Shown: positions 26,740-35,415, numbered from the stretch's first letter. The stretch: 64,000 nucleotides of DNA from Mucilaginibacter pankratovii (GCF_014773265.1 NZ_JACWMY010000008.1:248001-312000), one strand, 5' to 3'. Made by a program: numbers and translations. The notes: generated from the letters alone by a model not told the origin.

Positions 26740-27672
26740 ATGGCGGATTATAAATTAATACTGAAACGCTTTGCGATACTGGCCGTAACCATCTTTGTGC
26801 TTGATTGGGGAATAGGTGCCGTGCTGAAACATTTTTTCTTCACCAAAAAGAATGGGGCAGATTACCGCACCAATCACGTCATCAACACCGTTAAGGCAGA
26901 TGTGCTGGTGTTTGGCTCCTCCAAGGCGGTTTACCATTACGATACCAAAATTATCGGCGACAGTCTGCATCTATCCGTTTATAACGCCGGGCGCGACCTG
27001 AGTTACATTTACTACCATTACGCCCTGTTAGAGGCCGCCCTGAAGCGTTACAGTCCAAAACTGGTGGTATTGGATACCCGCGCAAACGAGTTCCAGCGGT
27101 TTAAGAACGGCGAGGACCGCGACCGCCTCAACGTGCTGCTGCCCTACTACGATTCGCACCCCGAGATCCGCGAAGTGTGCCTGCTGCGCGGCCCCTACGA
27201 AAGGTATAAGCTGCTCTCTAAAATGTACCCCTACAATTCGCTCATCCTGAGCGAACTGGTGGAGCTGCTACCAATTGCCCGCTACAAAAAAGATGACTCG
27301 CAGAATGGTTACATTGCCAAACACGGGCAGTTTAAGAGTGGCCTGCAGCCCTATACCGTAAACGATGCGGTAGACACCACTGCCGCCAGTTATTACAAAA
27401 AATTTGTAGAGCTGTGCAAGGCTAAGAATATTCCGCTGGTGGTTACCTACTCGCCTATCTACCAAAATATCAATGCGGCTGCAAACCGCAATGTGCAGGT
27501 TGTGATGCAGGTTTGCAGGGATAACAATGTGCCGGTGCTGAACTACCTGCGCGATACCACTTTTAATAACCAGGCATACTTTTACGATGCGCTGCACCTG
27601 AACAAGCAAGGTTCGGTTATCTACAGCAGTATGGTTGGAGGTAAGCTAAAGCAATTCCTCACTCACAAATAA
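26740..27672 (+). CDS. Membrane-anchored SGNH-fold protein, first copy
   Basis: 310 residues, an N-terminal membrane segment (about 8-27) then an extracytoplasmic SGNH/DltD-AlgX-like domain. Block I is VLVFGSSKAVYHYD (Ser in GSS), then VYNAGRDLSYIYYH with Asn, and the terminal Asp-His pair DALHLNKQG. The catalytic set looks complete, so it may complete acyl transfer or hydrolyse a misplaced acyl. Starts 2 bp after the MBOAT stop, as expected for a functional pair. Sequence is weakly related to the second copy at 31757. Confidence 0.8.
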   Translation: MADYKLILKRFAILAVTIFVLDWGIGAVLKHFFFTKKNGADYRTNHVINTVKADVLVFGSSKAVYHYDTKIIGDSLHLSVYNAGRDLSYIYYHYALLEAALKRYSPKLVVLDTRANEFQRFKNGEDRDRLNVLLPYYDSHPEIREVCLLRGPYERYKLLSKMYPYNSLILSELVELLPIARYKKDDSQNGYIAKHGQFKSGLQPYTVNDAVDTTAASYYKKFVELCKAKNIPLVVTYSPIYQNINAAANRNVQVVMQVCRDNNVPVLNYLRDTTFNNQAYFYDALHLNKQGSVIYSSMVGGKLKQFLTHK

Positions 27673-27688
27673 AGCTTATTATTGCAGT

Positions 27689-29410
27689 ATGAAGGATTTT
27701 GCCAACCTGAAACGCAACCTGAAGAAAGATGCATCGGCATTAAAGCCTATAAACGTGGCCCTGTTGGGCGATACCGCTACCCAGTTCCTGGCTAAAGCGA
27801 TACAGGGCGCGGGTTACGAATATGGCTACAACCTGCAGTTATGGGAAGCCGATTTTAACCAGGTAGAGCGCCAGGTAGCCGACCCATCCTCGGAACTGCA
27901 CGAGTACGGTGCCGAGCTGATCATCATCTTTCAATCATCGCACAAACTGCTGGGCAAATACAATAAGTTTAAAGGCAGTCACACCGCTTTTGCAGCAGAC
28001 GAGCTCAATAGCATTAAAGCCATTTATGATACCCTTGCCTCGGTAAACCCGAAGGTAAAGCTGATCTACTATAACTATACCGAGATAGACGATAACGTGT
28101 TTGGCAACTATGCCAACAAGGTTACGTCGTCTTACCTGTTCCAGTTGCGGAAGCTGAACGTACTGCTGATGGAGTACGCTGCCGATGTGCCGAATTTCCA
28201 TATTTGCGATATTTCCTCGGTACAGAATTTGGTAGGTAAAGCAGCCTTCTTTCAACCCTCGGTATATATCAATTCGGAGATGGTGTTGAGCATCGAGGTG
28301 CTGCCTGCAATCGCTTACAAAACGCTGGGTATCATCAGCGCCTTACAGGGTAAATTCAACAAATGCGTCATCCTCGATCTGGACAACACCACCTGGGGTG
28401 GCATCATCGGCGACGATGGTATCGAGAATATTCAGATAGGCGCCCTTGGCATCGGCAAGGCCTTCTCCGAATTTCAGTACTGGGTAAAAAAGCTCAAGAA
28501 TCGCGGCATCATTGTAGCCGTGTGTAGCAAAAATACCGAAAGCATCGCCATGGAACCTTTTGAGAAGCACCCGGATATGGTGCTGAAGATGGAGGATATT
28601 GCCGTGTTTGTGGCCAACTGGGAAAACAAGGTGGATAACATCCGCAAGATCCAGGGCATCCTCAACATCGGGTTCGATTCGATGGTTTTCCTGGATGATA
28701 ACCCTTTTGAGCGGAACATGGTGCGCGAGGGCATCCCCCAGCTCACCGTACCGGAACTGCCCGAGGACCCTGCCGAATACCTCGAATATCTGTACACGCT
28801 CAACCTGTTCGAAACCATATCGTTTACCGAAGATGATGCCGCCCGTACCAAACAGTACCAGGTAGAGGCGCAGCGTGCAACCCTGTTCGAAAAATTCACT
28901 AACGAGGATGATTTTCTGCAGAACCTTAATATGGTGAGTGTGGTAGAGCCCTTCACCAAATTTAATACACCCCGCGTAGCGCAACTCTCCCAACGCAGCA
29001 ACCAGTTTAACCTGCGTACCGTGCGCTATACCGAGGCCGACCTGGAAGCCCTCGCCGCATCGCCCCGTCATTTTACCTTCTCCTTTACGCTGGAGGATAA
29101 ATTTGGCAATAACGGGTTGATCTGTGTGGTGATACTGCAGCAGGAAAGTCCCGAAGTATTGTTCATCGATACCTGGCTGATGAGCTGCCGGGTGCTTAAA
29201 CGAGGCATGGAGAATTTTACCTTAAACACCATCGCCAGTTTCGCGCAGCAAAAAGGCTATAAATATTTAAAAGGCGAGTATATTGCCACGCCCAAGAACG
29301 GCATGGTGGCAGATCATTACAGCAAGCTGGGCTTCGAGCCGGATGGCGATAACTGGCTGCTCAACCTCAACCAATACCAAGACAAAAAAAGTTTCATCGA
29401 TAAAAAATAA
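27689..29410 (+). CDS. FkbH-like HAD-IIIC protein
   Basis: 573 residues in the three-part FkbH layout: an N-terminal SGNH-like region (VALLGDTATQFL from 23), a HAD domain (VILDLDNTTWGGIIGDDG, Asp230 and Asp232; MVFLDDNPFERNMVREG later), and a C-terminal GNAT-like region (about 410-573, SCRVLKRGMENFTLN). Characterised FkbH-type proteins such as OzmB dephosphorylate 1,3-bisphosphoglycerate and load D-glycerate on an acyl carrier protein. An ACP gene lies 5 bp downstream, so this enzyme probably charges that ACP. No polyketide synthase genes are nearby. Confidence 0.88.
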   Translation: MKDFANLKRNLKKDASALKPINVALLGDTATQFLAKAIQGAGYEYGYNLQLWEADFNQVERQVADPSSELHEYGAELIIIFQSSHKLLGKYNKFKGSHTAFAADELNSIKAIYDTLASVNPKVKLIYYNYTEIDDNVFGNYANKVTSSYLFQLRKLNVLLMEYAADVPNFHICDISSVQNLVGKAAFFQPSVYINSEMVLSIEVLPAIAYKTLGIISALQGKFNKCVILDLDNTTWGGIIGDDGIENIQIGALGIGKAFSEFQYWVKKLKNRGIIVAVCSKNTESIAMEPFEKHPDMVLKMEDIAVFVANWENKVDNIRKIQGILNIGFDSMVFLDDNPFERNMVREGIPQLTVPELPEDPAEYLEYLYTLNLFETISFTEDDAARTKQYQVEAQRATLFEKFTNEDDFLQNLNMVSVVEPFTKFNTPRVAQLSQRSNQFNLRTVRYTEADLEALAASPRHFTFSFTLEDKFGNNGLICVVILQQESPEVLFIDTWLMSCRVLKRGMENFTLNTIASFAQQKGYKYLKGEYIATPKNGMVADHYSKLGFEPDGDNWLLNLNQYQDKKSFIDKK

Positions 29411-29415
29411 CTACC

Positions 29416-29655
29416 GTGGAAAGACAACAAATTATAGCACAGGTTACCGATATCTTTCGTGATGTGCTGGATAACGACGACATTACCCTTACCGACGCCA
29501 CCACTGCCCGCGACGTGGAAGACTGGGACTCCCTCAACCACATCCAGCTGGTAGTAGGTATCGAAAAACACTTCAAGATCCGCTTCGCCGCAAAAGAGAT
29601 CCATAGCTGGCAAAACGTAGGCGAGCTGGTGGATAGCGTGGCGGGTAAACTCTGA
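29416..29655 (+). CDS. Acyl carrier protein
   Basis: 79 residues from a GTG start 5 bp after the FkbH-like gene. The phosphopantetheine attachment site is Ser39 in EDWDSLNHIQL. Four-helix ACP length and acidic composition fit. Context indicates a dedicated carrier, the DltC equivalent, that presents an acyl group, probably glyceryl, to the MBOAT proteins rather than serving fatty acid synthesis. Confidence 0.92.
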   Translation: MERQQIIAQVTDIFRDVLDNDDITLTDATTARDVEDWDSLNHIQLVVGIEKHFKIRFAAKEIHSWQNVGELVDSVAGKL

Positions 29656-29699
29656 ACCGGGATTTAGCGGATTTTTATGATTTATTGGATTTTGACTTG

Positions 29700-29965
29700 C
29701 GTGGACAGGGCCTCACCCTGCCCTCTCCAAAGAGTAATAGCCCATCATTAGACAGATTCCATAAAACGTTCCGCTGGAACGTAAAAATTGCCGTTGTTTT
29801 TTCTACCCATGAGACGTTCCTACGGAACGATTTTGTTTTTTCATCCCTTCGGGATGTTTTATGGGTAGAAAATGCCAAAGAACCCTCTAACGTTCCTGCG
29901 GAACGTCTTATGAATTACCCGCCTGTCTAATGATGGGCTATTACTATCAAAAGGAGAGGGTTCTT
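29700..29965. repeat. Composite nested repeat, copy B
   Basis: Order: CCTCACCCTGCCCTCTCC, AATAGCCCATCATTAGACAG, ACGTTCCGCTGGAACGT, TTTCTACCCATGAGA, CGTTCCTACGGAACG, CATCCCTTCGGGATG, ATGGGTAGAAA, CGTTCCTGCGGAACG, CTGTCTAATGATGGGCTATT, GGAGAGGG. Same build as 20722-21056. It splits the acylation locus into two transcription blocks. Confidence 0.85.
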
Positions 29966-29974
29966 TTTATAGCA

Positions 29975-30160
29975 TGAACCCAGCGAAGCCCGTCTTAATT
30001 CGGCCTTGACCTGTTCTGTAACCACTGGCCCTGCTTCTGCACAAACTTTCATAGAACAGGGCGCAGCCGAGAGTTTTTTCTTTGGTTCGTTTCTTTTTTG
30101 CGGAAAAAAAGAAATGAACTTCCACAGTCTTAGCATAACTTACTGCACATTCCTAACAAG
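29975..30160. repeat. Dispersed repeat R1, copy 2 (inverted)
   Basis: Reverse-orientation copy of 5664-5850; directly follows composite repeat B. With copy B it explains nearly all of the gene-free 29656-30294 region. Confidence 0.85.
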
Positions 30161-30294
30161 GTGCAAACAGAACCGACCGCCACGTTTCCCCAACCACAAA
30201 CCATCCCTCCCCCTTTTGAAACTTACAAAAGAAACCCTATCTTAGTAACAGCCCCCGCCATCGCATTTTTTGCTATGGCGCGTATTATCGTAAT

Positions 30295-31755
30295 ATGCTG
30301 TTTAACTCGCTCAGTTTTGCTGTTTTTCTTCCCATAATTTTCATACTTTACTGGCTTATAGGCAGTAAGCACCTCCGCTTCCAGAATATTTTATTACTGG
30401 TGGCCAGCTACTTTTTCTACGCTTTTTGGGATTACCGCTTCCTGTTCCTGCTCATGTTCTCCACCTTTTTAGATTACTCCACGGGCATAAAAGTACACGA
30501 GGCCGAGAGTAAGGCCCTTAGAAAATTCTGGCTTTGGCTCAGCGTTATCATCAACCTGGGTTTTTTATGCGTATTTAAATACTACAATTTCTTTACCGAC
30601 AGCTTCTCGGCACTACTCTCCAACTTTGGGCTCCAATCAAACTTTGGGGTAATAGATGTGGTATTGCCCGTAGGCATTTCGTTTTACACCTTCCACGGGC
30701 TCTCCTATATTTTCGATATCTATAAAAAACGCATCGAACCCACCAAAAACTTTGTCGATTACTCGCTGTTCGTCAGCTTTTTTCCCTTGCTGGTTGCCGG
30801 CCCTATAGAGCGCGCTACGCACCTGCTACCGCAAATAAAGGCCAGGCGCGAGTTTAACTACACCCGGGCGGCCGACGGGTTGCGGCAGATCCTTTGGGGT
30901 CTGTTTAAAAAGATAGTGATAGCCGATAACTGCGCCGAATACGCCAACATGGTGTTTAACAACTATACCCACTACCCCGGCAGCGTGCTGGTAATGGGCG
31001 CCGTGTTTTTCGCCTTCCAGATCTATTGCGACTTCTCGGGTTACTCTGATATCGCACTGGGTACGGCCCGGCTTTTCGGCATCGAGCTCATCCGCAATTT
31101 TGCGTTCCCCTATTTTTCGCGCGATATAGCCGAGTTTTGGCGGCGCTGGCATATCTCATTATCGTCCTGGTTCAGAGATTACCTGTACATTCCCCTGGGC
31201 GGCAGCAAAGGCAGCAAGCTAAACCAGGTACGCAATATCTTTATCATTTTTGTTGTAAGCGGCCTTTGGCACGGCGCCAGCTGGAATTTTATTGTTTGGG
31301 GCGCTTTAAACGCCCTGTATTTTATGCCCTTATTACTATTGAAACGCAACCGCAATAACATAGAAACCGTGGCCCAGGGCAAATTACTGCCCGGCCTTAC
31401 CGACGTGCTGAAAATGGGCACCACGTTCGCCCTCACAACTTTGGCCTGGATCTTTTTCCGGGCGGAGGATATACCGCATGCGCTTAGCTATATCAGGGGG
31501 ATATTTTCACGGTCGATACTGGTGCTGCCTACCGGCGAATCTTTTATGGGCGGCACGGTAAATGTGGGCGCGGTTATGGTGTTAGTGGTACTGTTTACGC
31601 TGGTAGAATGGATAGGGCGCGAACAGCAGTTTGCCATCGCCAAAACGGGCCTCGGCTGGCCCAAACCGGTGAGGTGGGTGTTTTACCTATCGGTTGTAGT
31701 GTGTATATTTTATTTTACGGGCGTATCTCAGCAGTTTGTTTACTTTCAGTTTTGA
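30295..31755 (+). CDS. MBOAT-family O-acyltransferase, second copy
   Basis: 486 residues, polytopic. The N-terminus MLFNSLSFAVF resembles that of the first copy. Signatures: VLPVGISFYTFHGLSYIFDIYK, FFPLLVAGPIERATHLLPQ, DIAEFWRRWHISLSSWFRDYLYIPLGG and VSGLWHGASWNFIVWG with the catalytic His. The IPLGGSKGS segment is typical of AlgI/PatA-type members. Presumably shares the ACP/FkbH supply with the first copy and acylates a different acceptor. Followed after 1 bp by another SGNH gene. Confidence 0.93.
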   Translation: MLFNSLSFAVFLPIIFILYWLIGSKHLRFQNILLLVASYFFYAFWDYRFLFLLMFSTFLDYSTGIKVHEAESKALRKFWLWLSVIINLGFLCVFKYYNFFTDSFSALLSNFGLQSNFGVIDVVLPVGISFYTFHGLSYIFDIYKKRIEPTKNFVDYSLFVSFFPLLVAGPIERATHLLPQIKARREFNYTRAADGLRQILWGLFKKIVIADNCAEYANMVFNNYTHYPGSVLVMGAVFFAFQIYCDFSGYSDIALGTARLFGIELIRNFAFPYFSRDIAEFWRRWHISLSSWFRDYLYIPLGGSKGSKLNQVRNIFIIFVVSGLWHGASWNFIVWGALNALYFMPLLLLKRNRNNIETVAQGKLLPGLTDVLKMGTTFALTTLAWIFFRAEDIPHALSYIRGIFSRSILVLPTGESFMGGTVNVGAVMVLVVLFTLVEWIGREQQFAIAKTGLGWPKPVRWVFYLSVVVCIFYFTGVSQQFVYFQF

Positions 31756-31756
31756 T

Positions 31757-32698
31757 ATGAAAAAGTTCGTTTTGAATTGCCTTGTTTTTGTACCGTTGGT
31801 GGTATTGCTGGTTTTTGTGATGAACCGCAACTACTTCCCTACCAAAGCCATGGGCAGCGATGGCTACCTCGGCGCTATGGTGGATAAACATGCCTATGCC
31901 GCAAAGCTTGCATCGCCGCGCATCATCTTCTGCGGGGGCTCTAACGTGGCTTTTGGTACCGATAGCAAGAGCATCCAAAATGCAACCGGCTTGCCTGTGG
32001 TAAATATGGGGCTGAACGCCAGCCTGGGTTTAGAATTTATGCTGAATGAACTGCGCGATATTGCCCGCCCGAATGATATTGTTGTAATTTCTCCCGAGTA
32101 TTACCTATCGGTATACGGCGACTACAAGTTTAAAAAAGAGGCCCAGCGCATTTACCCGCCCGCCGGTAAATACTTTAAGCAAACGCCTGCGCAGTTTCTG
32201 CACGATTTTTTTATAGACGATCTGCAGAAGAACTTTTTCATCACCTTTTCGCACCTAACGGGGCACCAGATACGCCGTTTCCCAACCAATGTAGTTTACT
32301 CGCGCGGCTCGTTTAACCAAAACGGCGATGTGGTGCGCAATTTTGACCCGCACCCGTCGCACGACTTCCTTAAAAAGTTTGTGCTCGATTATCAGAAGAA
32401 CCCCGACATACCCCTGTTGAACGATTTTAAAGACTATGCCGACGCGCACCACATCAGGGTTTATTTTATATACCCCAGCCTGGATGAGCTGGCTTATAAC
32501 CGCAAATCGAAGCTTATCACATCCATTGATGCCGAATTCAGGAAAAACATGAGGATCACCATGCTCAATCATCCCGAAGACTCCGTTTTACCCGACAGCC
32601 TTTTTTATGATACCGAATATCATTTAATACCGCAGGGTAGCCACCTGCGCGGCCAAAATATCATCAAACTGCTCAAACAAAACGGCGTAGGGAAATAA
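31757..32698 (+). CDS. Membrane-anchored SGNH-like protein, second copy
   Basis: 313 residues from ATG 31757, 1 bp after the MBOAT stop. N-terminal anchor (VLNCLVFVPLVVLLVFVM), then IIFCGGSNVAFGTDSKSI (Ser of block I), VNMGLNASLGLEFMLNEL and, near the end, YDTEYHLIPQGSHLRG with Asp and His in SGNH block V positions. Pairs with the second MBOAT as the first copy does with its partner. Confidence 0.78.
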   Translation: MKKFVLNCLVFVPLVVLLVFVMNRNYFPTKAMGSDGYLGAMVDKHAYAAKLASPRIIFCGGSNVAFGTDSKSIQNATGLPVVNMGLNASLGLEFMLNELRDIARPNDIVVISPEYYLSVYGDYKFKKEAQRIYPPAGKYFKQTPAQFLHDFFIDDLQKNFFITFSHLTGHQIRRFPTNVVYSRGSFNQNGDVVRNFDPHPSHDFLKKFVLDYQKNPDIPLLNDFKDYADAHHIRVYFIYPSLDELAYNRKSKLITSIDAEFRKNMRITMLNHPEDSVLPDSLFYDTEYHLIPQGSHLRGQNIIKLLKQNGVGK

Positions 32699-32798
32699 GC
32701 CGACAATACACAATTTCCAGCTATCCTTTTCGGCTGGTCAACTATGGCCATGTGGCGGCACACGCCCGAAAAAAAAAAATTAAAAAATATTTGGATGT

Positions 32799-32920
32799 AT
32801 TATTACTTAGTGTTACTTTTACACTAAGTAATAATAATTACGCATAACAAGTCTTCTCATAATTTAGGTTTATAATTGGTTAGTAAAGGCCCCTGCCCAT
32901 CAGGGGCTTTACTTTTTTGC
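32799..32920 (+). ncRNA. Possible small transcript: 15-bp palindrome plus terminator
   Basis: A perfect inverted repeat (ATTATTACTTAGTGT at 32799-32813, its complement at 32821-32835, 7-nt spacer) is followed at 32882-32919 by a strong hairpin (GTAAAGGCCCCTG/CAGGGGCTTTAC) and a T-run. No ORF fits. It could be a short RNA, an operator, or simply the end of the acylation operon transcript. Confidence 0.35.
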
Positions 32921-32940
32921 CCCCCCCCCGCGCCCTGAAG

Positions 32941-33204
32941 GTACATAGTCGTCAACTTAAGAGGTAAAGCAGACGCTTAGCGTCGACCGATATTGTAGCA
33001 ACGGATTTCAATCCGTTGTCGCAAGATAACACCAACGTAAAGAACCGTCGGTTCGGCCGATATAAATCTTAAATATGGGTCGTACCTGCGGCACTCATCA
33101 AAACCCTCGACTCCATCGGCGGGTTAAAACCCGCCCCTACAACATTTGTCGAGCCGATGGCTCTTTAAAATTCATTAATTCTTAAGTTGGCGTCTATGTC
33201 TTTC
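32941..33204. repeat. Multi-hairpin repeat block
   Basis: Outer pair CATAG.CG.CAACTTAAG / CTTAAGTTGGCGTCTATG encloses hairpins CAACGGATTTCAATCCGTTG and GGCGGGTTAAAACCCGCC, plus CATCGGC/GCCGATG. It has the style of the composite repeats elsewhere and follows a 10-C homopolymer at about 32920-32929. No gene is seen in 32699-33309. Confidence 0.7.
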
Positions 33205-33251
33205 AGGGGGATAAGCACCCCAAATCTTCATGCCTTTCAATTCCACAGCAA

Positions 33252-33288
33252 CAAAAAAACGGCTACCCGTTTGCGCGGATAGCCGTTT
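33252..33288 (-). terminator. Terminator of efp
   Basis: Minus strand: AAACGGCTATCCGCG..CGGGTAGCCGTTT followed by Ts. Confidence 0.85.
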
Positions 33289-33309
33289 AATATCTCATTG
33301 ATGGTGTCT

Positions 33310-33870
33310 TTATTTTACGCGCTCCACGTATTCGCCGGTGCGGGTATCTACTTTAACTTTATCGCCCTGGTTTACAAACAGGGGCACTTTTATCTCTACG
33401 CCGTTCTCGGTAGTGGCATTTTTCAGCGCGCCCGATGAGGTATCGCCTTTTACAGCAGGTTCGGTGTAGGTAACTTCCAGTTCTACGAAGTTTGGTGCGG
33501 TTGCCATGATAGGCTCCTCGCTCTCGAAAGAAACCACAACGCTCATCCCCTCTTTCAGGAATTTAACCGCCGGGCCAAACAAGGTTTTTGGGATGCTGTG
33601 CTGATCGTAGGTGGTGTTATCCATTATCACCAGGTAATCGCCTTCCTCGTACAGGTACTGGTAATCGTTGGTTTCTACGCGGCAGATCTCTACCTGCTCG
33701 TCGGTACCAAGGCGGGCCTCTACAATACGCCCGGTTTTAATGTTACGAAACTTGTCCAGATAAAACGCACCGCCTTTACCCGGGGTACGGTGTAATACTT
33801 CGGTAGTAATTACCAATTCGCCGTTGTAGCGTAAAATATTTCCTACTTTAATTTCAGATGCCTTTGCCAT
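33310..33870 (-). CDS. efp: Elongation factor P
   Basis: 186 residues, normal length. EF-P rescues ribosomes stalled at polyproline. Three beta domains: KOW-like N-terminus with the loop HRTPGKGGAF, whose Lys32 is the residue modified in many bacteria; the OB domain (YLYEEGDYLVIMDNTTYDQ); and the C-terminal OB domain (VTYTEPAVKGDTSSGALKNATTENG...VPLFVNQGDKVKVDTRTGEYVERV). Lys32 with a PGKG tip is the EpmA-type arrangement, but no modification gene is in the window. Confidence 0.97.
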   Translation of the reverse strand: MAKASEIKVGNILRYNGELVITTEVLHRTPGKGGAFYLDKFRNIKTGRIVEARLGTDEQVEICRVETNDYQYLYEEGDYLVIMDNTTYDQHSIPKTLFGPAVKFLKEGMSVVVSFESEEPIMATAPNFVELEVTYTEPAVKGDTSSGALKNATTENGVEIKVPLFVNQGDKVKVDTRTGEYVERVK

Positions 33871-33980
33871 GTAAATCCTATTGTAAAATTTTGACTGCGA
33901 AGATAGATTAAGTTCTGTAAATCATTATCATAAAATAAAAGCTATTGCACTGAAAAAAAGCATACAAGGCCCGCGCCCAA

Positions 33981-34014
33981 CAAAAAACCGCACCCGGCAA
34001 TGCCGGATACGGTC
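33981..34014 (-). terminator. Terminator of the 34.0-kb secreted protein gene
   Basis: Minus strand: ACCGTATCCGGCATTGCCGG-type hairpin with GGGTGCGGT, then TTTTTTG. Confidence 0.75.
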
Positions 34015-34045
34015 CTACGATCAGTATAAATTAAAAAGCGGTCCT

Positions 34046-34423
34046 CTATTGTTTCACCCGCTCGCCGGTACATTCAAACATGCCCAGCAGGCTGCCGGTA
34101 ACGTGGTCGTCGTCCTTTTTCTCCATGGTGATATTTACATCATAGCCTTGCGTGGTAAAAAAGATGGCTATGCCTTTCTCGTTCTTCTCTACCTTGGTAA
34201 CGGGTTCATCCTTCTTGGTTTCGGGGTTCTCCATGGTACCGGTGAACGCGCCATCCTTCTCGGTTATGGTGAAAAACATATGCACATCGCCGTTGGGCGT
34301 GCCTTTTACTAAAATGTCCCATTTACCGGCAAAATAGGTTGCCGGTGCGCTTTGGGCCTTCGCGTTAGTGGCGATGAATACAAATGCCAGTAAGCCGGCA
34401 AGCATTAAACTTAATTTTCTCAT
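34046..34423 (-). CDS. Small secreted protein, unknown function
   Basis: 125 residues, signal peptide MRKLSLMLAGLLAFVFIATNAKAQ. The mature part (AGKWDILVKGTPNGDVHMFFTITEKDGAFTGTME in pieces) is a beta-rich, lipocalin/DUF-like fold common in Bacteroidota exported proteins. It ends with FECTGERVKQ. Lies downstream of the ThuA gene on the same strand (46-bp gap), possibly one transcript. Confidence 0.75.
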   Translation of the reverse strand: MRKLSLMLAGLLAFVFIATNAKAQSAPATYFAGKWDILVKGTPNGDVHMFFTITEKDGAFTGTMENPETKKDEPVTKVEKNEKGIAIFFTTQGYDVNITMEKKDDDHVTGSLLGMFECTGERVKQ

Positions 34424-34469
34424 GTTGTTGTTGATATCTCAGGGTTATTAAATTGGTTACTTATTGATT

Positions 34470-35324
34470 TTACTTTTTTACGGCCCACTTCACCTCGTTC
34501 TCCAGCAGTTTTATAAAGGGGGCCTGTTTCCATGCGCTGGCGTCGTGGCCGATGGAGGTGTAAAAAGCCCTGCCTTTATCTACCGTGCGGTACCAGGCCA
34601 CCGGGTGGTCCTTCCCCATGCCGAAGTTTTTATCTTTTACAAACAGGATATTACCGCTAGGGTTGATCTTTTCGCCATCGATGGACCAGATCACATGCGC
34701 GCCGTGGCTGCGTGGGTTATCAAAAAACACGTACCACTCATCCGTTTGCTGCCAGGTTTGGGGCAGGCCCGGCACCACCGCGCTATCGGGTACCGGGTTG
34801 AGGGTTACGGTGGCTTCCTGGAGGTGCTTTTCTATCGGGTGATGCGAGAAGCCAGCGCCCGCCAGGTTCTGCGCGTACCAGGCCCACTGGTGCGAATTAT
34901 CGCCCGCGCCGTGGATGCCCAGCCAGGTGCCGCCCTGCTTTACATAATTTTCCAGCGCGTGTTGCTGCTCATCGTTCAGCAGGCGGCCGGTGCAGCTGTT
35001 AAAAATAACCACATCAAATTTGGCCAATTGCGCCGCGTTGAACACGCCGCCCTCTTCGCTGCTGTATAAAAACCAGTTGTTTTTTTTGGCCAGATCTGCA
35101 AAGGCCGCTTTGCCGGCTTCTATCGATTCATCGTGGCGGTAACCGGTTGTTTTGGAGAACAGCAGCACCGCGGGCTTACCTGCCGGGAAGCTGATGGCGG
35201 GCACCTCCGTTTCGTACGAAACCGGGAAACCATGCGTTACTTTATACGCAAACAGCATCATCCCCGCTACCGCCAAAACAATGAGGGCCAAAACCGACCA
35301 CAGTACAATTTTTAATGCTTTCAT
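34470..35324 (-). CDS. ThuA-domain protein, membrane-anchored
   Basis: 284 residues. One N-terminal membrane segment (7-27) and then a ThuA-like class I glutamine amidotransferase fold: KPAVLLFSKTTGYRHDESIEAGKAAF, FDVVIFNSCTGRLLNDEQQHALENYVKQGGTWLGIHGAGD, FSHHPIEKHLQEATVTL, EWYVFFDNPRSHGAHVIWSIDGE, HPVAWYRTVDKGRAFYTSIGHD. ThuA proteins are linked to trehalose and other sugar utilisation; precise chemistry is uncertain. Divergent from the Nudix-type regulator across a region with two operators, so it is a likely target. Confidence 0.88.
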   Translation of the reverse strand: MKALKIVLWSVLALIVLAVAGMMLFAYKVTHGFPVSYETEVPAISFPAGKPAVLLFSKTTGYRHDESIEAGKAAFADLAKKNNWFLYSSEEGGVFNAAQLAKFDVVIFNSCTGRLLNDEQQHALENYVKQGGTWLGIHGAGDNSHQWAWYAQNLAGAGFSHHPIEKHLQEATVTLNPVPDSAVVPGLPQTWQQTDEWYVFFDNPRSHGAHVIWSIDGEKINPSGNILFVKDKNFGMGKDHPVAWYRTVDKGRAFYTSIGHDASAWKQAPFIKLLENEVKWAVKK

Positions 35325-35350
35325 GAGTTTTATGGCAACAGGGGCTTATA

Positions 35351-35371
35351 ATTTATTAGAACTTAATAAAT
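35351..35371. promoter_or_regulatory. Palindromic operator 1
   Basis: ATTTATTA, 5-nt spacer GAACT, TAATAAAT: perfect 8-bp arms in the divergent thuA/nrtR-type intergenic region, 27 bp from the ThuA start. Confidence 0.65.
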
Positions 35372-35394
35372 GAAGGTAGCACTATTTTTATTAC

Positions 35395-35415
35395 ATTTAT
35401 TAAAATTTAATAAAT
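35395..35415. promoter_or_regulatory. Palindromic operator 2
   Basis: Identical arms ATTTATTA/TAATAAAT with spacer AAATT, centred 44 bp (about four helical turns) from operator 1 and covering the -33 region of the regulator gene, whose -7 box is TACGTTTG at 35426-35433. Confidence 0.68.
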
